From Mycobacterium mantenii (lineage in GTDB: Bacteria; Actinomycetota; Actinomycetes; Mycobacteriales; Mycobacteriaceae), in NCBI RefSeq assembly GCF_010731775.1, contig NZ_AP022590.1, positions 5,084,001 to 5,148,000 of the forward strand: a stretch of 64,000 bases of DNA. The letters run 5' to 3'. Under the pieces are notes generated by a model, which saw only the letters and a program-made list of their open reading frames with translations, did not search any database and was not told the origin of the DNA. This document shows positions 9,274 through 16,805 of the stretch, piece after piece; positions within the stretch are counted from its first letter, which is position 1, and each line of letters opens with the position of its first letter. The position numbers and the translations under genes were made by a program.

Positions 9274-10857
9274 TTAGAAGGGTGGGTCGTCCGGCAAGGG
9301 CTGCAGCACCGCCTCGTCGGGCATCCAATCGGGCGGCAATTCTTCCGGTTCCCTGGGATCGTTCACCCAGGTGCAATACGGGCTGGTGCTCGGGGTGCCT
9401 TTGAAAAGGAACAGCATGTCGCGCATGTGATTTCGGAATTTGCGCGCTTCGATCTCCTCTTTTCGCGCCTGTTCGAGCCGCAGGTGGGCCTCGTTGATCG
9501 GCCTTTGCTCGCGATTGTGTTTGCGGGCTCGCGCAATTCGTGCGCTGCGCTGCTGTGATCTGATTCGCCGGTTCGGGGCGGGCGCCACGCAAGCCGGTCG
9601 GCGCGGTTGTGCGAAGAGGTCGGCACCGGCGGGCGAGGTGCGATAGGTCCGTCCACTCGGCGACGTCCATACCACGGTGCCGTCGGCAAGTTGCTTGTCG
9701 CGCCAGCCACCGAACGTTTTGAGCCGATGATGTTGGCGGCAGAGGCATTTGAGGTTCTCTGCCGTGGTCGGACCGCCCGCCGAGGGATTCTGGTGGTTGA
9801 ACGGAACGGTGTGGTCGAGGTCGCAGACCACCGCGGGCCGGCTGCATCCCGGGAAGCGGCAGGTCAGATCCCGGCATCGGACGGCCCGCTCCAGTGCCGC
9901 GGAAGGTTGATAACGCAGTGCCTCGACCGGGCTCGTCACCGGATCGGCGATGAGCACCGATGCCGCGGCGGCCAATTGGCGTACCTGCTCGGCATCGATG
10001 ACCCCATAGCCCTCCAGATAGCCGGGCTCGGTCCCATTGGCGTGCACGGTTTGCTCGCTGGCCACCACATTGATGACGACGCGCGCCCCGGCCTGTTCAC
10101 CAGCGGGGTCGTGGTCGCCCGCGCGGGCGGGGCACTCTCGTTGTTCACAGGCGCAGGCCAATCCACGGCCTTCAGCCAGCGCGGCGAGCGCGTCGGCTCG
10201 TCGCTGGTCCATGGTTCGCGTGTCCGCCGGGCACACCTGTTTGGCGAGCTGGGACAGTCGTCGGTCGAAGGCGGCGGCGGCTGAGGCCGCGACTGAGCCG
10301 TGAATCTCCGCCATCCCATTGTCGGAGGCGCTGATTCCGATGTGGCGGTCGTCCTCGGCGGCGAGGCGGCGCTCGCGGGCGGCGTCGGGGTCGGCGGTCC
10401 GCACGGCGGCGTCGACGGCGTTGACTATCCGTTGCCTAGACCAGCCGTGCCAGTTGCCGATGCGGTCGGCCAGCGAACGGTCAATCTTGGCGATCAGTTT
10501 GTGGTCGGTGACCAGATCGGTACGGCTGATGATCAACCGCACTGTGCGCCAATCAGTTCGGCCCTCGGCCAGCAGGGTCCCGATCTTGGGCAACCTGATG
10601 TCGAGCGCCTCCGCATACGACACCAGGTAACTGGCGCCCATGGGGGAGAGGTTCATCGCGGCGGCGACCTCGGCGGCGGTCTGCTCGAAGCCGGCGATCT
10701 CCGCGTACTCCCGGTCGGCCTGTTGAGCGGTCGCCACGCGATGCCCAAGCAACGCCGCCACCGCCGAAAGGCGACGGGCCACCAGCATCGATTCCTCCCG
10801 ATGCGTGGACGCGATCACCGCCACCAGCGCGGCGGGATCCGACAAGCTCTCGAACAT
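9274..10857 (-). CDS. DUF222 / HNH endonuclease domain protein, 13E12 repeat family
   Basis: A 527-residue protein of the mycobacterial 13E12 family. The N-terminal two thirds is the DUF222 helical domain, including SYLVSYAEALDIRLPKIG and VDAAVRTADPDAARERR. The C-terminal third carries an HNH nuclease domain: CRFPGCSRPA, then DLDHTVPF and NLKCLCRQHHRLKTFGGW, with its metal-binding His and Cys residues intact. Members are multicopy in mycobacteria, act as hot spots for insertion and recombination, and have no settled role. The ATG at 10857 begins MFESLSDPAAL. It flanks the PE/PPE region, which fits a variable locus. Confidence 0.88.
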   Translation of the reverse strand: MFESLSDPAALVAVIASTHREESMLVARRLSAVAALLGHRVATAQQADREYAEIAGFEQTAAEVAAAMNLSPMGASYLVSYAEALDIRLPKIGTLLAEGRTDWRTVRLIISRTDLVTDHKLIAKIDRSLADRIGNWHGWSRQRIVNAVDAAVRTADPDAARERRLAAEDDRHIGISASDNGMAEIHGSVAASAAAAFDRRLSQLAKQVCPADTRTMDQRRADALAALAEGRGLACACEQRECPARAGDHDPAGEQAGARVVINVVASEQTVHANGTEPGYLEGYGVIDAEQVRQLAAAASVLIADPVTSPVEALRYQPSAALERAVRCRDLTCRFPGCSRPAVVCDLDHTVPFNHQNPSAGGPTTAENLKCLCRQHHRLKTFGGWRDKQLADGTVVWTSPSGRTYRTSPAGADLFAQPRRPACVAPAPNRRIRSQQRSARIARARKHNREQRPINEAHLRLEQARKEEIEARKFRNHMRDMLFLFKGTPSTSPYCTWVNDPREPEELPPDWMPDEAVLQPLPDDPPF

Positions 10858-11437
10858 ACGTTCGATATTAGCGCGGAGTACCGACAATCCGGGTGTGCCG
10901 AGACGGAACACGGGTTCATGCCGAACTCTGATGTGCCGACGGTAGAGCATCTGTATTCGTTATGAGCCGTTACGCCGGCGCACCGGCACGGGCCGGGTGT
11001 ATGTGCTGGCTCTCTGCGCATCCCACCGCGCCCCCCCGAGGCCCGATGCGGCGCGTGCGTTGCGGGATGGTGAGAAGACGTTCGCCTGCCATTGAGGAAC
11101 AGTCGAAATACCCTGTGCATCAACAGGTGTCGTAGTCACGGGCGGTGAGCTCGCGACCACACTCCAGGCTGGTTTCATCAATGGTGACTCAAATCGATTG
11201 GTGGCTCAGTCATATCGAACTCGAACCAGGCTTGCAGTGGCACTCATATAGTCCCCGGAAGCGCTCAGCAATCTGCCACGAATCACATGAACGCCGACCG
11301 AATCGAGGATTAACAGACCCCTCGTGACATGGCAATACCCGAAGGGCGGTGGCTTAACGTGTCCGGTGATTCGCAGCGGTGGCGGAGTCGATTCACTGAA
11401 AGTTGTTGACGCAAAGAGCAATCAGGAAGGAATGCGA
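10858..11437. other. Long intergenic region before the PE/PPE pair
   Basis: About 580 bp lie without a gene I can support between two divergent starts. The stretch 11130-11430 is visibly poorer in GC than the surroundings. Short open frames occur on both strands, but none has a convincing ribosome site or family resemblance. It should contain the promoter of the PE/PPE pair; the only confident signal is the AGGAAGG ribosome site at 11424-11430. The forward reading near 11110-11190 (GVVVTGGELATTLQAGFING) might be a remnant of a decayed gene, which I cannot confirm. Confidence 0.5.
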
Positions 11438-11737
11438 ATGTCGATCGTGATCGCGGAACCGGAGAAGTTGAGTGCGGCGGCCAGCCAACTGCACTCGATC
11501 AACGCGGCGCTATTGGCCGGAAACACGGCCGCGGCCGGCCCGACAACATCGGTGGCTCCGGCCGCCGCGGACGTGGTGTCGGCCCTGACGGCCGCCCAGT
11601 TCGCCGCGCATGCCCAGCTCTATCAGGCAATCAGCGCACAGGCAGCATGGGTCCAGCAGCAGTTGGCGACGACCCTCGGGATTGCCGCGGGTTCGTACGC
11701 GGCTACCGAGGCCGCCAACACCGAGATCGTCGGTTAG
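11438..11737 (+). CDS. PE family protein (PE32-like)
   Basis: A 99-residue protein that is only a PE domain, the type VII-secreted partner of PPE proteins. It begins MSIVIAEPEKLSAAA, with the Pro-Glu pair at residues 8-9. It ends with the general ESX secretion signal YxxxE (YAATE) after a WVQQQLATT helix. Two in-frame ATGs exist: the one at 11438 has a 7-nt spacing from AGGAAGG and gives the 99 residues of PE32 (Rv3622c), while the one at 11432 is too close. It is followed after 13 bp by the PPE gene, the usual PE-PPE operon, whose products pair as a four-helix bundle. Confidence 0.92.
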   Translation: MSIVIAEPEKLSAAASQLHSINAALLAGNTAAAGPTTSVAPAAADVVSALTAAQFAAHAQLYQAISAQAAWVQQQLATTLGIAAGSYAATEAANTEIVG

Positions 11738-11750
11738 GCGACGGGGAGTC

Positions 11751-12965
11751 ATGCTGGATTTCGCGCAACTGCCGCCCGAGGTCAACTCGGCATTGATCTA
11801 TGCCGGGCCCGGCGCAGAGCCGATGATGGCCGCGGCCGCGGCCTGGGATGCGTTGGCCGCCGAGTTGCTCATGACGGCATCGTCCTATCTGTCCGTGGTC
11901 AGCCAGCTGACCGACGGGCCCTGGCTGGGTCCGGCGGCGGCTTCGATGGCCGCTGCCACGGCTGCTCAGATCGCATGGCTCAACGGCATTGCCGAACGAG
12001 CCGAACAGGCCGCCGGTCAGGCTGCGGCGGCAGCGAGTGCTTACGAAACCGCACTCGCCGTGGCGGTCGCGCCGGCGGAGGTCGTGGCCAACCGGGAGTT
12101 GCTGGCGGTTCTGCTGGCGACGAACGTTCTCGGCCAGAACACACCGGCAATCGCGGCGACCGAGGCGCAGTACGTCGAAATGTGGGCCCAGGACGCGGCC
12201 GCGATGTACGGCTATGCCGGAGCCTCGGCGGCGGCCTCGACGCTGCCGCCGTTCGACCCGCCCGTGCCCGCCACCAATCCGGGCGGGCTTGCCGCCCAGG
12301 GTGCCGCGGTCGCGCAAGCGGTTGGGGCCACGGCCACGGACACTGGGGTGCTTGCGACGCTGACGCAGGCACTTCCCGGTGCGCTGTCAGAGCTTTCCGG
12401 ACCCCAGGCGATGACGCAGGCAGTGACGAATCCGTTCGCCGGGGGAACCGTGGAGCTACCTGGATGGGCGGGCGCGTTGCTCGAGACGCTCACCGGATCG
12501 TCGACCTTGCATCCCGGCACGCCCATCGACTTGTTCAAAGAGTGGGTGTCCCCGACCAGGCTCTTCGTCACGATCTTCAAAGACATTGAAGGCCTGGGTC
12601 AATCGCTGGTGCCGAAGGCCGCGGCGGGCGCTGCGAAGGCGGTGGAAAGTGTCGGAAGGGCCGCCGAGACGGTTCTGCCGGCCACGCTGTCGAGCGCCGG
12701 GATGGGAAGCGCGCTGGGCAGGTCGGTGTCGATCGGGGCGCTGTCGGTACCGCAGGCGTGGGCCGCTGCCGCGCCAACCGCGACGCCCACGATCGCCACG
12801 CTCGGAGGCGTCGAGAGCGTGGCCGCCGCAGTGCCCGGCACCAACGCGGTAGGCGGGTTGCCGATGTTGGGTAGCGGCGCCGGCCGGGGCCTGGCAACTC
12901 ACTTCGCCGCCCCCCGGTACGGGTTCAAGCCCACGATGGTGGCGCATCCGCCGGCCGGGGGGTAA
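11751..12965 (+). CDS. PPE family protein, PPE-SVP subfamily (PPE65-like)
   Basis: A 404-residue PPE protein. The N-terminal domain starts MLDFAQLPPEVNSALIYAGPG with the PPE motif, and contains the W-x-G turn (WLG in DGPWLGPAAASM) expected in the helical hairpin that pairs with a PE protein. The C-terminal part has the SVP signature (GALSVPQAWAAAAP), marking the PPE-SVP group, and ends FGFKPTMVAHPPAGG-like (YGFKPTMVAHPP). The ATG at 11751 follows GGGGAG closely. In M. tuberculosis PPE65 is followed by esxW and esxV; here an oppositely oriented dehydrogenase follows after 26 bp, so the ESX substrate pair is absent. Confidence 0.92.
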   Translation: MLDFAQLPPEVNSALIYAGPGAEPMMAAAAAWDALAAELLMTASSYLSVVSQLTDGPWLGPAAASMAAATAAQIAWLNGIAERAEQAAGQAAAAASAYETALAVAVAPAEVVANRELLAVLLATNVLGQNTPAIAATEAQYVEMWAQDAAAMYGYAGASAAASTLPPFDPPVPATNPGGLAAQGAAVAQAVGATATDTGVLATLTQALPGALSELSGPQAMTQAVTNPFAGGTVELPGWAGALLETLTGSSTLHPGTPIDLFKEWVSPTRLFVTIFKDIEGLGQSLVPKAAAGAAKAVESVGRAAETVLPATLSSAGMGSALGRSVSIGALSVPQAWAAAAPTATPTIATLGGVESVAAAVPGTNAVGGLPMLGSGAGRGLATHFAAPRYGFKPTMVAHPPAGG

Positions 12966-12991
12966 TGAGGCAACCCGGCGACCGACGACCG

Positions 12992-14005
12992 TCAGGGCGT
13001 GACGAGGATCTTGCAGTGCCGCTCGGGGTCGGCGAGGTCGTCGAACGCCGCGCCGACCCCATCGAGGCCGACCTCGCCGGTGATCAGCGGGTTGACGTCG
13101 ATCTCGCCCTCGGCCAGGGCGCGCAGCGAATCGCCGAACTCGTCGGGGGTGTAGGCCAGTACGAATTGCACGTTGATCTCTTTGGCGATCGCGAAGAACG
13201 GATGGACGGTGTCGGGTTGCATGCACACGCCGGCGACCACCAGGCGGGTGCCGGGCCGCGCCCGAAGGAGCACGTCGTCGATGATGCCGGGCACGCCGAC
13301 CGCCTCGAACACCACCGCGGGCTTGACGGTGTCGAAGGGTGAACCCTGGGCCGGGTCCAGCGTCTGGTGGGCCCCCATCGCGGTGGCCAGTTCCCGTCGT
13401 TTAGGCGAAAAATCAGATGCCACAATGGTTTCGACCCCACGTGCCCGAAGCGATGCGATGATGGCGATCCCGATCGGGCCGCAGCCGAGCACCAGGGCCG
13501 CCTCGCCGGGCGCGATGTTGGACTTGTTGACCGCGTGCAGGCCCACCGCCATGGGTTCGGTGAGGGAGGCATGTTTGAAGTCCAGGCCGTTGGGGACGGG
13601 CAGCAGCAGCGGCGCCGAGAGAAGCATCCGTTCGGCGTAGCCGCCGATTGTGCTGTTGCTGTAGACGATCGGTTCAACGCCCTTGGCGGACAACAGCACC
13701 GGCAACGATGTCACCAGGGTGCCCGGTGGATGGGTCTCGGTGTCGGGGCCGGCTTCGAGTATCTCGGCGCTGAACTCGTGACCCATGAAGATGTCGTGGT
13801 CCAGGTCGACGTGCATCGCGCCCGTGCCGCCGGCGACCCGATCGCTCATTTCCAGCACCTGTGCGCCGTGGGCGGCGAAATGCAGGTCGGAGCCGCAGAT
13901 TCCGCATGCCCGCACGCCCACCAGCACCTGGCCGGCTTCGGGTATCGGGTCGGGCACGTCGTCCCGGTAAACCATGCGGCCATCCCGCAGCACTGCCGCG
14001 CGCAT
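12992..14005 (-). CDS. Zinc-dependent medium-chain alcohol dehydrogenase
   Basis: The 337-residue product is a medium-chain dehydrogenase/reductase. It has the catalytic-zinc motif CGICGSDLH (residues 35-43), GHEF, and the Rossmann fingerprint LGCGPIGIAII. The four-cysteine lobe that binds the structural zinc in many homologues is missing after GHEF, placing it with threonine-dehydrogenase/polyol-type or reduced-lobe members. The ATG at 14005 shares its A with the upstream stop (TGATG), so it is the third gene of the ephA-monooxygenase operon and probably acts with them on a hydrophobic alcohol or sterol-like substrate; the substrate is inference. Confidence 0.85.
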   Translation of the reverse strand: MRAAVLRDGRMVYRDDVPDPIPEAGQVLVGVRACGICGSDLHFAAHGAQVLEMSDRVAGGTGAMHVDLDHDIFMGHEFSAEILEAGPDTETHPPGTLVTSLPVLLSAKGVEPIVYSNSTIGGYAERMLLSAPLLLPVPNGLDFKHASLTEPMAVGLHAVNKSNIAPGEAALVLGCGPIGIAIIASLRARGVETIVASDFSPKRRELATAMGAHQTLDPAQGSPFDTVKPAVVFEAVGVPGIIDDVLLRARPGTRLVVAGVCMQPDTVHPFFAIAKEINVQFVLAYTPDEFGDSLRALAEGEIDVNPLITGEVGLDGVGAAFDDLADPERHCKILVTP

Positions 14006-15192
14006 CAGTGCACCGCGTCTTTCTGCTCGTCGACGTGCTCGGTGATGGCCTTGACCACCGCCTCGCCCGCCCGGCCGATCAACTGGTCGCGCATGCCTTT
14101 CGCCCAATCATGCGACGAGCGGGACGCTTCGAGCTGTCGTTTGAAGTGTGGAATCACCTTGCGCGCCATCAGGTCATAGCTGTGGTACGTCGCTTGCGGC
14201 GAGGCCCAGTCGTGACCCAGCATCAGCAGGGTGCCGAAGCCGCCGGAGCGGTCGAGCAGGTCTTCGATGTGGGCGATGGCATCCTCGGGCGTGCCGATGC
14301 AGCAATTTCCCTTGGCCGCATAGTCGGCGACGAATTCGTGTGGCGTCTGGGTGCCTTCCACGCTGTTGGCCAGCGGCACGAATCCCGCGGCGCCGAAGTA
14401 GTTCGCGAAATCCTGTAGCCCGTAAGTGCAGTCGTCGATGGCCTGCTCACGGCTGTCCGCGATGTGCATGATGCTCAAGACGCGCCAGTCGGCCCGGTCC
14501 GGCTCGTCGCGGCCGGCCTTCGCGGCCTGTTCGCGGACCACGTCCCAGGTGGTTTCCAGCGCCGCGTAGCCGCCGGGCACCGACATCGACAGCGACAGCA
14601 GCGAGGTGCCGAGTGCGCCGGCCAATCGGGGCCCCGATGGTGAAATCATTGCTGCCGTGGAGATTTCGGGGTAGGGCCAGGTGTATGGCCGGATGTGCAA
14701 TTGCGCGTCGCGCAGGGTGAACCAGTCGGAGTGACGGTCTATGCGTTCGGTGGGTGCGGCGCGGAACAGCGCCAGGATCGCCTCGAGGGACTCCTGCATC
14801 ATCCGGCGCTGCTCGATCGGGTCGATGCCCATCATGTAGGCGTCCGAGGGCAGCGCGCCGGGACCGGTGCCGAACATCACCCGGCCGCGGGTCAAGTGGT
14901 CCAGCAGCACCCAGCGGTCGGCCAGCATGAGTGGATGGTGGTAGGGGAGCGACACCACCCCGGTGCCCAGCCGGATGTGTTTGGTCCGCTCGGCGGCTGC
15001 CGCGATGAACACCTCCGGGCAGGCGATCAGCTCGTAGCCACCGGAGTGGTGCTCGCCGAACCAGGCCTCGTCGAATCCGAGCCGATCCAGTGCGACGACG
15101 CGTTCCATGTCGTATTCCAGTGCCACCGTTGGGGATTGGCCGACCGGGTGAAACGGGGTGATAAAAACACCGAAACGCAGCGGCGCGCTCAT
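14005..15192 (-). CDS. Luciferase-like flavin-dependent monooxygenase (Rv3618-like)
   Basis: A bacterial-luciferase-fold monooxygenase of 395 residues, the exact length of Rv3618. Family features include LRFGVFITPFHP at the N-terminus, GFDEAWFGEHHSGG, RLGTGVVSLPYHHP and FGTGPGALPSDA. Such enzymes use reduced FMN or F420 to oxygenate or dehydrogenate organic substrates; the cofactor cannot be read with certainty here. The ATG at 15192 overlaps the ephA stop (ATGA), and its own stop overlaps the dehydrogenase start (TGATG), so the three genes form a tightly coupled operon. Confidence 0.9.
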   Translation of the reverse strand: MSAPLRFGVFITPFHPVGQSPTVALEYDMERVVALDRLGFDEAWFGEHHSGGYELIACPEVFIAAAAERTKHIRLGTGVVSLPYHHPLMLADRWVLLDHLTRGRVMFGTGPGALPSDAYMMGIDPIEQRRMMQESLEAILALFRAAPTERIDRHSDWFTLRDAQLHIRPYTWPYPEISTAAMISPSGPRLAGALGTSLLSLSMSVPGGYAALETTWDVVREQAAKAGRDEPDRADWRVLSIMHIADSREQAIDDCTYGLQDFANYFGAAGFVPLANSVEGTQTPHEFVADYAAKGNCCIGTPEDAIAHIEDLLDRSGGFGTLLMLGHDWASPQATYHSYDLMARKVIPHFKRQLEASRSSHDWAKGMRDQLIGRAGEAVVKAITEHVDEQKDAVH

Positions 15193-16148
15193 TGCAGCTC
15201 CAATCCGTTGAGAAATTCCAGTAAGGCCGCATTCACCTCGTCGGGGCGCTCCTGCTGCAGCCAATGCGCGGCACCGTCGATCATCACCTGTCGGTACCGG
15301 CCGGAGATCGCGTCGGAGGCGCGGTCGGCGCGGGTGAAAGACAGGACGGGATCGGCCGTCCCGCCGATGAACAGACACGGCACCGAGATCTTCGCGCCGT
15401 CGAGCTCGGGGGTGGTCTCCCAGTTGCGGTCGAAGTTGCGATACCAGTTCAGGCCGCCGGTGAAACCGGTGCGGGTGAACTCGGCGATGTAGTGGTCGAG
15501 CTCGTCCTGGCTTATCCACTCCGGCAGCCCGTCGGGTTCGGGCAGGCGCTCGATGAAGCCTTCCGGACCGGGGGTGGCCATCCGCACCAGCGCATCCTTG
15601 CCGGATCGCAAACTTCCCATCATGCGTCGCATCACCCGGGCGGGATCGGCGTTCAATTCGGCGTCGGCGACGCCGGGCTCCTGGAAGTACAGGATGTAGA
15701 AGAAGTTGTCGCCGAAGGTCTTGCGCCACGCCGTCGTTGGTGCCACGTGTGGGCGGGGCGTCACCGGGACGCTCATGGCGGCGACGGCCGCGACGCGGTC
15801 CGGGTGCAGCAGCGGGGCGTTCCACACCACGGCGGCGCCCCAGTCGTGCCCGACCCACACGGCGCGCTGCGCGCCGACGTCGTCGAGCAGACCGACCAGA
15901 TCGGCGGTCAACTGATGAATGTCGTAGGCGTCGACGGCCTCCGGACGATCCGAACCGCCGTAGCCGCGCTGATCGGGTGCCAGAACGTGGTAGCCGGCTT
16001 CGGCGAGGACGGGTATCTGGTGGCGCCAGGAGTAGGCCAGTTCGGGAAAGCCGTGCGCCAGGAGCACCACGGGTGCGCCGCGGTCGCCCGCTTCGGTCAC
16101 CCGTAGCCGCACACCATTGGTATCTACTAACCGTTCGGTTGGGGGCAC
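15189..16148 (-). CDS. ephA: Epoxide hydrolase EphA
   Basis: An alpha/beta-hydrolase that opens epoxides to diols. The 319-residue product shows the oxyanion motif HGFPELAYSWRHQ, the nucleophile elbow GHDWGA with the catalytic Asp, and lid tyrosines in the NFFYILYFQEPG region. A C-terminal GAAHWLQQE supplies the catalytic His. The preferred start is GTG 16148, where PPTERLVDTNGVRLRV aligns with M. tuberculosis EphA (Rv3617); an ATG at 16166 would add six residues. It is the first gene of the three-gene operon with the monooxygenase and the alcohol dehydrogenase. Confidence 0.92.
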   Translation of the reverse strand: MPPTERLVDTNGVRLRVTEAGDRGAPVVLLAHGFPELAYSWRHQIPVLAEAGYHVLAPDQRGYGGSDRPEAVDAYDIHQLTADLVGLLDDVGAQRAVWVGHDWGAAVVWNAPLLHPDRVAAVAAMSVPVTPRPHVAPTTAWRKTFGDNFFYILYFQEPGVADAELNADPARVMRRMMGSLRSGKDALVRMATPGPEGFIERLPEPDGLPEWISQDELDHYIAEFTRTGFTGGLNWYRNFDRNWETTPELDGAKISVPCLFIGGTADPVLSFTRADRASDAISGRYRQVMIDGAAHWLQQERPDEVNAALLEFLNGLELQ

Positions 16149-16261
16149 CGTCTCACCAAAGCACAACGGTTGCGGGCTGAGAAGGCCCCGAACCGGTGTG
16201 GCTTACCCGAATGGCGTTCGGTTGCCCACTGAAACGCCGGAAGGCGGGAATACTCGAATTG

Positions 16262-16675
16262 ATGCGACTGGACCATGTGGTGCTCTGGACGAACGATCCG
16301 CGGGTGGCGATGGACTTCTACACGCGCGTCGTCGGGCTGGAACCGGTCCGCTTCGCCGAATTCGACGCCGGCGACGCACCGTTTCCGAGCGTGCGGATCT
16401 GCGCGGACTCCATCATCGACTTGATGCCCGCCGAAGGCATCCCGGCGACCGAGACTTTGACCCGGGCCGAGGGCAGTGCCGGCCATCCGGTGAATCACGT
16501 CTGCCTGGCAATGTCGAAGGCCGAATTCGACGCGCTGGACCGGCGGCTGCAGGCCGAAGGGGTGGATACCGGGGCGCGGTTGAACCGGAGCTTCGGCGCG
16601 CGCGGGTGGGCGCCGCAGGGGTGCTACTTCGCCGATCCGGACGGCAACGTGGTCGAGGCCCGGTACTACGAGTAG
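16262..16675 (+). CDS. VOC (glyoxalase/bleomycin resistance) superfamily protein
   Basis: A single-gene unit of 137 residues with two beta-alpha-beta-beta-beta modules. The first metal ligand lies in MRLDHVVLWT and later ones in HPVNHVCLAM and the final DPDGNVVEARYYE, which fits a VOC metalloenzyme. The reaction cannot be assigned from sequence alone; lactoylglutathione-type, dioxygenase and resistance members share this outline. The ATG at 16262 is the natural start. It lies between ephA and ftsH, where M. tuberculosis carries espA, espC, espD and neighbours, so this locus differs in content between the lineages. Confidence 0.82.
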   Translation: MRLDHVVLWTNDPRVAMDFYTRVVGLEPVRFAEFDAGDAPFPSVRICADSIIDLMPAEGIPATETLTRAEGSAGHPVNHVCLAMSKAEFDALDRRLQAEGVDTGARLNRSFGARGWAPQGCYFADPDGNVVEARYYE

Positions 16676-16805
16676 TCGGGAACTGCCCGTCGTTAACTGA
16701 GAGGGCCCGGCTCCACCGGAGCTGGCGATCGCCACTAGCGGTAGCCTGGACTTTTCCAGCTGCGTGTATATCGGGGAAGGACCTGGCCGGCAAGGCCGAT
16801 GATTG

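Noticed and set aside
9140..9877. N-terminal extension of the unknown membrane protein up to 9877
   Set aside because: It reads as Arg/Pro low-complexity and lies antisense to the HNH gene; the ATG at 9139 directly precedes the first helix.
10960..11181. A 73-residue minus-strand frame between the HNH and PE genes
   Set aside because: It has no ribosome site or recognisable domain and a composition like antisense reading; not supported as a gene.
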